A DNA stretch of 18,762 nucleotides, from NCBI GenBank assembly GCA_038240295.1, contig JBBSDW010000057.1, positions 1 to 18,762 of the forward strand, in the 5' to 3' direction. Both the position numbers and the translations under genes were made by a program. The stretch's first letter is position 1. Every line of letters begins with the position of its first letter. Positions 1 through 7,315 of this stretch are shown piece by piece. The notes beneath the pieces are model-generated. The model made no database searches. It saw only the letters and a list, made by a program, of their open reading frames with translations, and was not told where the DNA came from. Source of the DNA: JABDDM01 sp038240295. GTDB lineage: Bacteria; Bacteroidota; Ignavibacteria; Palsa-1295.

Positions 1-371
1 GCCGCGGCGCTGCCGCCGCTCGAGCCGCCGGGGACGCGCGAGATATCCCATGGGTTGCGCACGTCGCCGAAAGCCGATGTCTCGTTCGAAGAGCCCATCG
101 CGAATTCATCCATGTTCGTCTTGCCAACCAGTTGAGCGCCTTCATGGACCAATCGTTCAACGCATGTGGCCGAATAGAGCGAAGTGAAGTTCTCAAGAAA
201 TCGCGAGCCGCAGGTTAACTTTTTGCCTTCAACTGCAAGGACATCTTTGACGGCAACCGTCATTCCTGAAAGCTTGCCAGAAAAAGCTGGAAGGCTTTCA
301 TCGAATATATCGAGAAAGCAATTGAGCTGTTGGTTAAGTGTGGAGGCGCGTTCGAAGGAAGCGTTGGACAT
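1..371 (-). CDS. gatA: Aspartyl/glutamyl-tRNA amidotransferase subunit A, N-terminal part (runs off left edge)
   Basis: The reverse strand reads the first 123 residues of an amidase-signature protein. GatA is the amidase subunit of GatCAB. It releases ammonia from glutamine or asparagine for transamidation of Glu-tRNA(Gln) and/or Asp-tRNA(Asn). Visible landmarks are the catalytic lysine in VAVKD (K42), the stretch GKTNMDEFAMGSS (83-95) and the glycine/serine loop VPGGSSGGSAA (113-123), which carries the cis-serine. The nucleophilic serine lies beyond the edge. The ATG at 371 gives a normal GatA N-terminus starting MSNASFERA. Since asnS is also present in this window, GatCAB here probably serves mainly Gln-tRNA, but that is an inference. 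gatB and gatC are not adjacent. Confidence 0.96.
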   Translation of the reverse strand, partial: MSNASFERASTLNQQLNCFLDIFDESLPAFSGKLSGMTVAVKDVLAVEGKKLTCGSRFLENFTSLYSATCVERLVHEGAQLVGKTNMDEFAMGSSNETSAFGDVRNPWDISRVPGGSSGGSAA

Positions 372-404
372 GGATGTAGCTCGCAAGAAAAAAATTAGCG
401 AGCA

Positions 405-412
405 CAAAAATA
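405..412 (-). promoter_or_regulatory. Possible -7 promoter element for gatA
   Basis: On the minus strand this reads TATTTTTG, matching the Bacteroidetes -7 consensus TAnnTTTG, 33 bases before the gatA start. No TTG/TTTG box is seen at the expected distance upstream, so only half of the promoter is supported. Confidence 0.3.
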
Positions 413-458
413 CGAAGTAATCGGACCTATCGGTACTATAAGACCAATTAGTCCTATT

Positions 459-920
459 TTATGCCTCGCGAACTGGCATGATTGGTTCATCGAGCGACGA
501 ACCTCTTGGCAGCGATTCTACCGGGGGAGTGAAAAGCGGAATTTCAGTGGACGGCTGAGCAACTTCCGGTTGAGCGATCGCTGCAATCGGTGTCATCGGA
601 ATATTCGGATCGACGATCGGCGAACTCGGCAACACAGCCGGAGTGCTCATCGTAGCGGGAGCAGGTATCAGCGATTCCCGCAGCGGCTTTGAAGCGTCGA
701 GCAGCTTTGCCTCGAATCCGGCTTTTGCTTCGTTGATCGCATCCATCGGCTCTTTCATCGCCGTTTTCACATGCGTCTCGAAGCCTTCTTTTGCATCGTT
801 AAATTTGCGCAATCCTTTGCCCAGGCTTGCAGCAAGCTCGGGGATCTTCTTCGGTCCGAAAAAGATCAGGATGACGAGGAAAATAACGAGAAGTTCGGCG
901 GGTCCGAGGTTCTCAAACAT
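459..920 (-). CDS. TatA/TatB-like twin-arginine translocase subunit with long proline-rich tail
   Basis: A 153-residue protein starting MFENLGPAELLVIF. It has a single N-terminal membrane helix (about residues 8-21), the hinge FGPKKIPELA and an amphipathic helix (about 26-50), the architecture of TatA/TatB subunits of the Sec-independent export pore. Residues about 80-153 are rich in proline, alanine and serine and look disordered. At 153 residues it is longer than canonical TatA and nearer to TatB in length, but the FGPKKIPEL hinge is TatA-like. It lies 66 bases downstream of a canonical tatA on the same strand, so the pair may split TatA and TatB roles. tatC is not in the window. No Shine-Dalgarno site is visible. 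Confidence 0.9.
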   Translation of the reverse strand: MFENLGPAELLVIFLVILIFFGPKKIPELAASLGKGLRKFNDAKEGFETHVKTAMKEPMDAINEAKAGFEAKLLDASKPLRESLIPAPATMSTPAVLPSSPIVDPNIPMTPIAAIAQPEVAQPSTEIPLFTPPVESLPRGSSLDEPIMPVREA

Positions 921-943
921 GCGACATGGAAATGATTGAACGA

Positions 944-972
944 ATGCCGCGACTCAGAGCGAGCAGCGGCAT
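944..972 (-). other. Intercistronic hairpin between the two tat genes
   Basis: A perfect 7-bp inverted repeat (ATGCCGC / GCGGCAT) with a 15-base loop lies in the 66-base gap between tatA and the longer tatA-like gene. No U-run follows it in the direction of transcription, so it is not a standard terminator. It could stabilise the upstream message or set different levels of the two subunits. Confidence 0.4.
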
Positions 973-986
973 GCAAAAAAGCGAAA

Positions 987-1190
987 TTAAACCTTCGGTG
1001 CTACCGGAGCCGGCGCTGGTGTCGGTTCTGTCTTCGCAACATCATCGACAGGTGCCTGCGATGCGCGCTTGAACTCATTGATTCCTTTTCCGAGACCGTG
1101 CATTAACTCGGGGATCTTCTTACCACCAAAGAGTACCATAATGATCAAAAGAATGATCAAGATCTCCATCGGTCCTAAATTGCGAAACAT
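987..1190 (-). CDS. tatA: Sec-independent protein translocase subunit TatA
   Basis: A 67-residue protein of typical TatA size. It has an N-terminal membrane helix (about 8-21, MFRNLGPMEILIILLI), the conserved hinge FGGKKIPELMHGLGKG (21-36) and a short amphipathic helix, ending in a Pro/Ala-rich tail. TatA oligomers form the protein-conducting element that moves folded twin-arginine precursors across the inner membrane. A good ribosome site, AGGAGAA, sits 8 bases before the ATG, which is rare in this window. The 155-base gap upstream suggests it may have its own promoter, although no clear one is seen. Confidence 0.95.
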   Translation of the reverse strand: MFRNLGPMEILIILLIIMVLFGGKKIPELMHGLGKGINEFKRASQAPVDDVAKTEPTPAPAPVAPKV

Positions 1191-1345
1191 AGTAGCTTCT
1201 CCTGCGAAAGTGTTATATTCAGACGATACAAAATATCGCTTATTTCAAAACTTCTGGGTTGCCCAATAGGTTCGTTAGAAACCATTCACAGAAAGATCGC
1301 TCACAAAGGCGCGTTCAGAGGTTCTTGCCAGAGAATTTCCGGCCG

Positions 1346-1525
1346 TTATTCCGGAGGGTAGTATGCGCCCTTTCCGCCCGGCCCTTCGAACACCGCGTCC
1401 TTGCCCTTGCTGGTGAACTGGTATTTCCCTTTTTTGTGACGGGGAATATTTTTCAGCGCACCAAGCACAATAACGAGCAGTGTGAGTGCAACAAGAACGA
1501 GAATGACCGCTTGAATGATCTGCAA
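1346..1525 (-). CDS. Small single-helix membrane protein (59 aa), unknown function
   Basis: An open frame with a TTG start reads 59 residues beginning MQIIQAVILVLVALTLLV and ending in TAA. Residues about 4-24 are a strongly hydrophobic membrane helix. The remainder is short, basic and then glycine/aromatic-rich, with KNIPRHKKGKYQF and a C-terminal GAYYPPE. An in-frame TGA lies 15 bases before the TTG, so the start is confined to this point. It is 46 bases downstream of purQ and 155 bases upstream of tatA, on the same strand, so it is probably co-transcribed with purQ. I do not recognise a family. The hydrophobic-then-basic layout and the position between genes support a real gene, but the weak start leaves doubt. 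Confidence 0.55.
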   Translation of the reverse strand: MQIIQAVILVLVALTLLVIVLGALKNIPRHKKGKYQFTSKGKDAVFEGPGGKGAYYPPE

Positions 1526-1571
1526 CCTGTATAATGATCAGAGCATGATGCCCGTGAAAAGTTTAAACGAA

Positions 1572-2306
1572 TTATGCGGCTTCGCTAACAAAATGGTGTG
1601 CTCCCTGAACATGTTGGAAACTGGCCTGAAGACTCTGGAAGATCGCAAGCCCATCGGAGGAGCCGAGCATGATCTCGCACGCGCGCTCGGGATGCGGCAT
1701 CATGCCAAAGACGTTGCCCTCTTTGTTCACGATGCCGGCAATATTATTGAGCGATCCGTTCGGGTTTGAACCGCGATCTATCTCACCATGCTTACTTGCG
1801 TAACGAAAAACTACCTGACCATTCGATTCGAGATCGGCGAGCACTTCGTCCGTCGCCATGAAATTACCTTCGCCGTGCGCAATGGGGATCTTGAGAGTGC
1901 GTCCCTTGGTCACCGTCGAAGTAAACCTTGTCGCATTATTTTCGGTCTGTAGATACACTTCTTTGCAGACAAACTTTAGTGACTCATTGCGCATCAAAAC
2001 GCCCGGCAGCAGGCCACTTTCGCAAAGCACCTGAAACCCATTGCAAATCCCAAGCACGGTGCCGCCAGCATTGGCAAAGCGGATCACATCTTTCATCACA
2101 GGTGAAAATCTTGCGATCGCACCGGTACGTAAATAATCGCCGTAGGAAAATCCGCCAGGAAGGATCACGAGGTCGACCTCATCACCGATGGACTCCGATT
2201 TGTGCCAAACGAATTCGGTATCTTCTTCGCCGAGGACATGCTTGACGGCATGATGGGCATCGTGATCGCAGTTGGAGCCCGGGAATTGAACGATCCTCGT
2301 TCTCAT
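1572..2306 (-). CDS. purQ: Phosphoribosylformylglycinamidine synthase subunit PurQ (glutaminase)
   Basis: A 244-residue class I glutamine amidotransferase. It hydrolyses glutamine and passes ammonia to PurL for the FGAR to FGAM step of purine synthesis. The N-terminus RIVQFPGSNCDHD and the loop ILPGGFSYGDYLR (48-60) are typical of PurQ. The nucleophile is C88 in LGICNGFQVL, and the triad is completed by H205 and E207 in MMPHPERA. The start ATG overlaps the purS stop by 4 bases, so the two are translationally coupled, fitting their joint role in the small-subunit PurLQS complex. purL is not in this window. About 15 C-terminal residues extend past the usual end. Confidence 0.97.
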   Translation of the reverse strand: MRTRIVQFPGSNCDHDAHHAVKHVLGEEDTEFVWHKSESIGDEVDLVILPGGFSYGDYLRTGAIARFSPVMKDVIRFANAGGTVLGICNGFQVLCESGLLPGVLMRNESLKFVCKEVYLQTENNATRFTSTVTKGRTLKIPIAHGEGNFMATDEVLADLESNGQVVFRYASKHGEIDRGSNPNGSLNNIAGIVNKEGNVFGMMPHPERACEIMLGSSDGLAIFQSLQASFQHVQGAHHFVSEAA

Positions 2307-2584
2307 GCGTGCGCCCCCGCCGAAAGGTGGGGCTGATCAGTCACTTCGATGACGCTGAATTCTTCCATGATCGCATTGGAAAGAAGCTTTCTTGCTGCTT
2401 CTTCGCCGATGTGTCTTGCATCCTCGGCGGTTGCGGCTTCGACTTTAAGCCGCACGAGCTTTCCGATGCGGGCATTCGAGACGCCTGAAAATCCAAGCGA
2501 TCCGAGTGCATGCTCCGCTGCCTTGCCCGAAGGATCGAGGATGGCTTCTTTCCGTTCGATCGCGATGTAAACGTAAAAACTCAT
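2303..2584 (-). CDS. purS: Phosphoribosylformylglycinamidine synthase subunit PurS
   Basis: A 93-residue protein with the PurS pattern: a first strand YVYIAIERKEAILDPSGKA, the segment LGFSGVSNARIGKLVRL (30-46), and a C-terminal ARKLLSNAIMEEFSV. PurS is the small dimeric scaffold that bridges PurL and PurQ in the three-part FGAM synthase of organisms without the large fused PurL. It is about 10 residues longer than typical because of a C-terminal tail, which is the part overlapping purQ by 4 bases. It lies 6 bases after pssA. Confidence 0.95.
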   Translation of the reverse strand: MSFYVYIAIERKEAILDPSGKAAEHALGSLGFSGVSNARIGKLVRLKVEAATAEDARHIGEEAARKLLSNAIMEEFSVIEVTDQPHLSAGAHA

Positions 2585-2590
2585 AGTGTG

Positions 2591-3376
2591 TTAGAAGGCT
2601 TCTTCTTCCTCGATCTCCGACTCTTCGTCTTCGAAAAGTGCTGTCGCCCGGTGTTCGTTGATCGCACGTGAGATCCTTTCGATCAACGAACGGCCGACCC
2701 CGTATAGAATGAACAGAACAAAGAACGGGAAGATCGCGCTCCCTTTGGATGTGATCGTTAAAATGAGCGACGTCGCATAAAGCGCGTAACGAACCGGGCT
2801 TTCCATGATCGACTTCTTCGAAACTTTCGGGATGGATTCATAGCGCACTTTCGAGACCATAAGCAGCGCCGCGCCGATCACAACGATGAAGAGCACAATG
2901 TCGTACGTTTGCTGCGCAACGCGTGGGTCGGGCCGCATATAAAAGAACGTGACGTATGACACAATGAGCAGTGCAGAAGAGGGGATTGGCAGTCCCTTAA
3001 AAAAATCCTTGTCGAAGCCAACGAGTTGGACGTTGAAGCGTGCAAGCCTGAGTGCGCCGCAGATAGCTGGAAGCGCAGCAAGCAACAGCCCCAACCCGCC
3101 AAACTGGTAAAAGAATAACTTATAGACGATTGCGCTGGGGCCGACACCAAACGTTACTACATCGGCAAGGGAATCGAGTTCGACCCCGAACTCGCTTGCC
3201 GAATGCGTGAGCCGTGCCATGAATCCATCGAGCACATCGAAAATCCCGCCAAGCACGATGAACCATCCTGCGGTGTCGAGGCGCCCATCGACAAACGCCG
3301 TCTTGATCGCGACGAACCCGCAAAAGAGGTTCATCACGGTAAAAAGGCTTGGGATGATCGAACGAAGCTTGATCAT
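2591..3376 (-). CDS. pssA: CDP-diacylglycerol-serine O-phosphatidyltransferase
   Basis: A 261-residue membrane enzyme that joins serine to CDP-diacylglycerol, giving phosphatidylserine and CMP. It carries the full CDP-alcohol phosphotransferase signature: D47, D50, G51, A54, R55, G64, D68 and D72 (DxxDGxxAR x8 GxxxDxxxD). Several hydrophobic helices follow, at roughly 82-110, 130-147, 160-175 and 195-230. The C-terminus is strongly acidic (EDEESEIEEEEAF). It follows psd by 51 bases in the same direction, so the two successive steps to phosphatidylethanolamine are encoded together. The type II (membrane-embedded) class is clear from the signature and helices. Confidence 0.96.
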   Translation of the reverse strand: MIKLRSIIPSLFTVMNLFCGFVAIKTAFVDGRLDTAGWFIVLGGIFDVLDGFMARLTHSASEFGVELDSLADVVTFGVGPSAIVYKLFFYQFGGLGLLLAALPAICGALRLARFNVQLVGFDKDFFKGLPIPSSALLIVSYVTFFYMRPDPRVAQQTYDIVLFIVVIGAALLMVSKVRYESIPKVSKKSIMESPVRYALYATSLILTITSKGSAIFPFFVLFILYGVGRSLIERISRAINEHRATALFEDEESEIEEEEAF

Positions 3377-3427
3377 TGATCGGTGATCAGTAATTGGCGA
3401 TTGCTCGGTGGGTAGTGTGCGTTTTGA

Positions 3428-4090
3428 TCACGGCAGTTCGGCAAGGACGGTTTCGCCCGACTTCACGACATCACCCAACTTGACAAGCACACGAGCATTC
3501 ATCGGAAGCCAAATATCGACGCGCGAGCCAAATTTGATCATGCCGAACCGCTTGCCCGATTCGAGCGTATCGCCTTGCTTCACGGGACAGACTATGCGCC
3601 GTGCAATGTAGCCGGCCACCTGGGAGAACATGATCCGGCGGCCGTTTGCGTTCAGGCCGATCATTGCGCGCTCGTTCCGATGCGTCGACGATTCATCCGA
3701 AGCTTTGATAAATTCGCCTTTGATATATTTGAAATATTCGACCACACCCGTCATCGGAGACCGATTGACATGTACATCGAGCGGGGACATGAAGATAGAA
3801 ATAAGCTGGGCGCGCGAATGAAGGTAATCCGGTTCGTCCGTTTCTTTTAAGATGACGATTCTTCCATCGGCCGGCGACACGACAAGCGAATCGATTCCGC
3901 GACCTGCAGCAGCGACGGTACGATCGGGATCTCGGAAAAAGTTGAGCGAGAAGACGACGAGGAACGTTGCCACCACCGCGAGGACGGCGCGCAGCCAGAG
4001 TTCGTCCGTCCAAATGGCAAGTCCCAAAAAGAGGACTGCAATGACTGCGACCGCGATCAGAACATCGACACCAAATTTAGTGAGGGTCAA
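3428..4090 (-). CDS. psd: Phosphatidylserine decarboxylase (short, archaeal-type)
   Basis: A 220-residue proenzyme that decarboxylates phosphatidylserine to phosphatidylethanolamine. Two membrane helices are at about 8-26 and 33-51. The catalytic part has VSPADGRI (71-78, D75), MSPLDVHVNRSP (101-112, H107) and the self-cleavage site RFGMIKFGSRVD, where cleavage between G188 and S189 would make the pyruvoyl cofactor. Length and the FGSRVD site fit the short subfamily rather than the long LGST-type E. coli enzyme. The start is TTG at 4090. An in-frame stop lies just upstream inside purC, and no better codon is available. It sits 17 bases after purC. Confidence 0.95.
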   Translation of the reverse strand: MTLTKFGVDVLIAVAVIAVLFLGLAIWTDELWLRAVLAVVATFLVVFSLNFFRDPDRTVAAAGRGIDSLVVSPADGRIVILKETDEPDYLHSRAQLISIFMSPLDVHVNRSPMTGVVEYFKYIKGEFIKASDESSTHRNERAMIGLNANGRRIMFSQVAGYIARRIVCPVKQGDTLESGKRFGMIKFGSRVDIWLPMNARVLVKLGDVVKSGETVLAELP

Positions 4091-4107
4091 GCTATTGATC
4101 GGATTAG

Positions 4108-4842
4108 TTATGCGTCAGCAGGCTCTGTCGCCCGTCTAAGTATTTCTGCGTATGCTTCTTCGACATTTCCAAGATCCTGCCGGAAGCGATCTTTATCAAG
4201 CTTTTGCTTCGTCTTTTTATCCCAGAAGCGGCACGTGTCGGGCGAGATCTCGTCGCCTAATAAAATGGTGCCGTGATGATAGCGGCCGAACTCCAGCTTA
4301 AAATCAACGAGAAGTATGCCGCGTTCGTCCAGATAGGCCTTCAGGATATCGTTGATCTGGAGTGCTTGCTCGCGGATGTGATCGATCTCTGCTTGGGTCG
4401 CAAGCTTCATCGCCATCGCATGGCTCTCGTTGATCAGCGGATCGCCAAGTTCGTCCTTCTTATAAGAAAATTCGAATGTGGGTACATCGAAGACTGTCCC
4501 TTCGCTGGCCCCGTAACGTTTGACGAAACTGCCGGCAGCGATATTGCGAACGATGACTTCGAGCGGCACGATCTCGAGCCGCTTGATCAGCATTTCGGTC
4601 GCAGAAAGCTTTTGCACGAAATGTGTTTTGATGCCTTGCTGCTCGAGCATTCCGAACATCGACGAGGCAAACTGATTATTGACCTCGCCTTTATGCGCCC
4701 ACGATCCTTTTTTCTCGCCATTGAATGCGGTTGCATCGTCCTTGAATTCCTGGATCACAAGATCGGGCGAACCGCCAACTGTCCAAAGCTTTTTCGCTTT
4801 GCCTTCGTAGATCATCCGGTCCTTTGTCATTGGATCAGCCAT
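4108..4842 (-). CDS. purC: Phosphoribosylaminoimidazole-succinocarboxamide synthase (SAICAR synthetase)
   Basis: A 244-residue enzyme that couples aspartate to CAIR with ATP in purine synthesis. Family landmarks are the nucleotide-binding start MIYEGKAKKLW (10-20), the lysine-rich segment FNGEKKGSWAHKG (40-52), VPLEVIVRNIAAGSFVKRYG (92-111) and ILLVDFKLEFG (176-186). The ATG at 4842 is used here. MIYEG at residue 10 is a less likely alternative start. It begins 8 bases after the stop of the preceding exported-protein gene, so co-transcription with that gene is very likely. Confidence 0.97.
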   Translation of the reverse strand: MADPMTKDRMIYEGKAKKLWTVGGSPDLVIQEFKDDATAFNGEKKGSWAHKGEVNNQFASSMFGMLEQQGIKTHFVQKLSATEMLIKRLEIVPLEVIVRNIAAGSFVKRYGASEGTVFDVPTFEFSYKKDELGDPLINESHAMAMKLATQAEIDHIREQALQINDILKAYLDERGILLVDFKLEFGRYHHGTILLGDEISPDTCRFWDKKTKQKLDKDRFRQDLGNVEEAYAEILRRATEPADA

Positions 4843-4850
4843 ACGCTTTG

Positions 4851-5678
4851 TCAGGGAAAAAGTCCGAAGAAAATACCGATGCTTGCGACAAGCCCGGAGC
4901 CATTTGTTGTCGAAAGCTTGTCGGTCGAGCCGAGCGCGATGCCATTATCGACCATCCAGGTTCGCATCGAAGTCCCTTGATAGGCGATCGTTGCGCGAAT
5001 CATCGAGAAGCCCTTGATCGAATATTCGAACTGAAGCTGCGGCATATAAAGGAAGAAGCCATCGTGATAGGTGTGCGTGATGTTGGTCGAGGCGCTTCCA
5101 AATTCGTCGGTAATGTCGAATGCCGAGCCGCGATTTTCAGCTTGCTGGGCATAAAGCTGCACGCTGCCGAAGCCAAGCGCGATCCCGGGCACTACAGAAA
5201 AATGTCGAAGGCCGAGCGGCAACACATAATCGAGCGTGAGCGCCCCGTAGCCAACCGAATAGGTCAGCATCCGATTTTTCGTACTTCCCGACACGGTCAC
5301 GTTCTGGCAGTCGCAGGTTGTCGTCCCGCCGTAACCCATTCCTCCGACACGAACATTCTTGATCCACGGCAGGGTGATAAAGCCCTGGCCGCCAAGCATG
5401 AGTACGCTGCCAGGCAGATTCTGACCGACAAAAGGCATTGCGACGTTCTTATTGAGATCGGTCAGATTAGGCAGAAAAATTCCGCCGAGGATACCGCCGC
5501 CGACCGCGAAATAGCTTGGCTTCGTTGCGTCCTCGGTATAGAGTTCTTCGTCGTTCCAGTGGGTCGTATCTTTCGTCTGGGCCCGGAGTTGCTGGCTCAA
5601 AAAGGACATCAGCGCAATGAGAAGCAGTGCGAGCATCCTGCCGCTTGCGCTTCGAGATCTACGAGTAGAGTCCTGCAT
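4851..5678 (-). CDS. Exported protein, probable outer-membrane beta-barrel
   Basis: About 275 residues with a signal peptide: an arginine-rich start MQDSTRRSRSASGR, a hydrophobic core LALLLIALMSFL and a likely cut after LRAQ. The mature part alternates short polar and hydrophobic strands rich in glycine and aromatics, such as YFAVGGGILGGIFLP, TYSVGYGALTLDYVLPLG and MPQLQFEYSIKGF, and ends GIFFGLFP. This fits an outer-membrane barrel, but I cannot assign a family. The frame is open to 5735; I chose the ATG at 5678 because it gives a normal signal peptide. A start at 5636 would also leave one. It is the first gene of the purC-psd-pssA-purSQ cluster. A cysteine pair (CDCQN) lies near mid-protein. 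Confidence 0.8.
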   Translation of the reverse strand: MQDSTRRSRSASGRMLALLLIALMSFLSQQLRAQTKDTTHWNDEELYTEDATKPSYFAVGGGILGGIFLPNLTDLNKNVAMPFVGQNLPGSVLMLGGQGFITLPWIKNVRVGGMGYGGTTTCDCQNVTVSGSTKNRMLTYSVGYGALTLDYVLPLGLRHFSVVPGIALGFGSVQLYAQQAENRGSAFDITDEFGSASTNITHTYHDGFFLYMPQLQFEYSIKGFSMIRATIAYQGTSMRTWMVDNGIALGSTDKLSTTNGSGLVASIGIFFGLFP

Positions 5679-5805
5679 TACTGAGTGGCGTTGGTGATTC
5701 GGGGTGCTGAAAGTTTGGCTCACGATGTTCATCATCTCATAACAATTTCTTTGCCCGCACAGCGCAAAGAGCCGTTGCCGACCCGAATACCTGCACGTTC
5801 GCTCA

Positions 5806-5813
5806 CAAAATTA
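5806..5813 (-). promoter_or_regulatory. Possible -7 element for the exported protein/purC/psd/pssA/purSQ cluster
   Basis: The minus strand reads TAATTTTG, a match to TAnnTTTG, in the divergent gap before rlmD. An imperfect TTC stands at about the right distance for the -33 TTG box. The inferred leader to the chosen start is roughly 120 bases, or about 65 to the upstream start at 5735. No other candidate was found in the gap. Confidence 0.35.
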
Positions 5814-5823
5814 CGAAGTTTCC

Positions 5824-7308
5824 TTGACGTTGAACCTCGAAACACCTAATATCGCTCTCGATTCCGCCGATACACCGACAATCGAGCGCCTTCCCAAGCC
5901 CGCCCGAGGAGAGAAACTGAGGCTGAAAACCGACTCATTCGCTTTCGAAGGAAAGGCAGTCGCGAGGCGGCACGATGGGTATGTCGTATTCGTCGAAGGC
6001 GCCCTGGGGCAGGAAGATGTCACCGCCGAAGTCTACAAGGCAAAGGGGCGCTATGCGGAAGCAAAACTGATCGAAGTGCACGAGGCTTCGCCCGATCGTG
6101 CAGTGCCGCCGTGCCCTTATTATGGTCCGTGCGGAGGTTGTTCGCTGCAGCACATGACATACGCGGCACAGCTCAAAGCAAAACGTCAGCAGGTGATCGA
6201 TCTTTTTGAGCGGATCGGCAAGATCGAATCGCCGAATGTTCATGAGGCGATCGGAGTCGAAGGCGAGCCATTCTTTTACCGAAATAAAATGGAGTTCTCG
6301 TTCTCTGAAGAACGATGGCTCATGGAGGACGAGATCGCTGCCGGAGAGATTGTCGACCGATTTGCGCTCGGCCTTCACGTTCGTGAACGCTTCGATCGCG
6401 TCATTGACACCCACACCTGCCTGCTGCCGAACCCCGTTGCGCCAAAGATCGTAAACTTTACTCGCGAGTTCTCGCGCACGAATAATCTTGGAGTGTTCTC
6501 GCCAGATAAAAATCCCGATGGCCTGATGCGGTTTCTCGTAACGCGCACGAGCGGACATACGAGCGATGTGATGGTCAATATCGTCACATCGCGTTATGAA
6601 AAAAATGAGATGGAAAGCTATCGGGATGGCTTGCTTGAAGCAGTGCCTGAAGTCACGACGATCGTGAATAATGTCAATGGACGCAGAGCGCAAGTCGCGC
6701 AAGGTGATTCAGAGGAGTTGATCCATGGTTCCGGATTTATCACAGACCAGATCGGCGGCAACAGCTACCGAATCTCAGCGAACTCGTTCTTCCAGACGAA
6801 TACGCTGCAAGCGGAGCGGCTTTATCAAATTGCTTGCGACTTCGCGGACTTGCAGAAAGAGGACAACCTTTGGGATCTCTATTGCGGAGCCGGTACGATA
6901 ACGCTCTTTGCCGCACCGCATGTCAAGCATGTGCTTGGTATCGAACTCGCCGAAAGCGCCGTCCGCGATGCAAAGGCAAACGCTCAGTCGAACAAAGTGG
7001 ATCATGTCGAATTTGTCGCGAGCGATCTTCGCAATGCGATCACTTCTCCCGAATTCATCGCGCAGCATGCGAAGCCCGACGTTATGATCATCGACCCTCC
7101 ACGAAGCGGAATGCATCCCGATGTCGTACGAGAAGTGCTTGCACTTGCGCCTTCACGCATCGCCTATATCAGTTGCAATCCAGCCACGCAGGCGCGCGAT
7201 ATCGAGATGATGTCGGATAAATACGAACTGATCGAATTGCAGCCGGTCGATATGTTTCCGCAGACGTTCCATATCGAATGCGTCGCAAAACTTCGTCTGA
7301 AAAAATAA
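5824..7308 (+). CDS. rlmD: 23S rRNA (uracil-C5)-methyltransferase, RlmD/RumA-type
   Basis: A 494-residue SAM-dependent enzyme that makes 5-methyluridine in RNA. A TRAM-type RNA-binding domain covers about 31-86. Four cysteines, C97, C103 and C106 in CPYYGPCGGCSLQH plus C199, match the 4Fe-4S cluster of RumA. The methyltransferase fold has DLYCGAGTITLFA (351-363), IIDPPRSGMHP (422-432), the catalytic C451 in ISCNPATQARD, and a likely general base E485 near the end. TTG at 5824 is the only start that keeps the whole TRAM domain, as the next in-frame ATG falls inside it. The first about 25 residues are not conserved-looking. RlmD (U1939) is the likely specificity, but paralogues acting on U747 or tRNA cannot be excluded. 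Confidence 0.92.
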   Translation: MTLNLETPNIALDSADTPTIERLPKPARGEKLRLKTDSFAFEGKAVARRHDGYVVFVEGALGQEDVTAEVYKAKGRYAEAKLIEVHEASPDRAVPPCPYYGPCGGCSLQHMTYAAQLKAKRQQVIDLFERIGKIESPNVHEAIGVEGEPFFYRNKMEFSFSEERWLMEDEIAAGEIVDRFALGLHVRERFDRVIDTHTCLLPNPVAPKIVNFTREFSRTNNLGVFSPDKNPDGLMRFLVTRTSGHTSDVMVNIVTSRYEKNEMESYRDGLLEAVPEVTTIVNNVNGRRAQVAQGDSEELIHGSGFITDQIGGNSYRISANSFFQTNTLQAERLYQIACDFADLQKEDNLWDLYCGAGTITLFAAPHVKHVLGIELAESAVRDAKANAQSNKVDHVEFVASDLRNAITSPEFIAQHAKPDVMIIDPPRSGMHPDVVREVLALAPSRIAYISCNPATQARDIEMMSDKYELIELQPVDMFPQTFHIECVAKLRLKK

Positions 7309-7315
7309 TCTTCCG

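Noticed and set aside
3377..3427. GATC-rich gap between psd and pssA as a regulatory site
   Set aside because: Short overlapping TGATCA/GATCGG motifs look like simple-sequence drift; no hairpin with a U-run and no known leader pattern.
4824..5684. Long plus-strand open frame (286 codons) opposite the exported protein gene
   Set aside because: It is antisense to a gene with a signal peptide and barrel-like pattern and shows no domain; the high use of GATC/CGA-type codons keeps the opposite strand open by chance.
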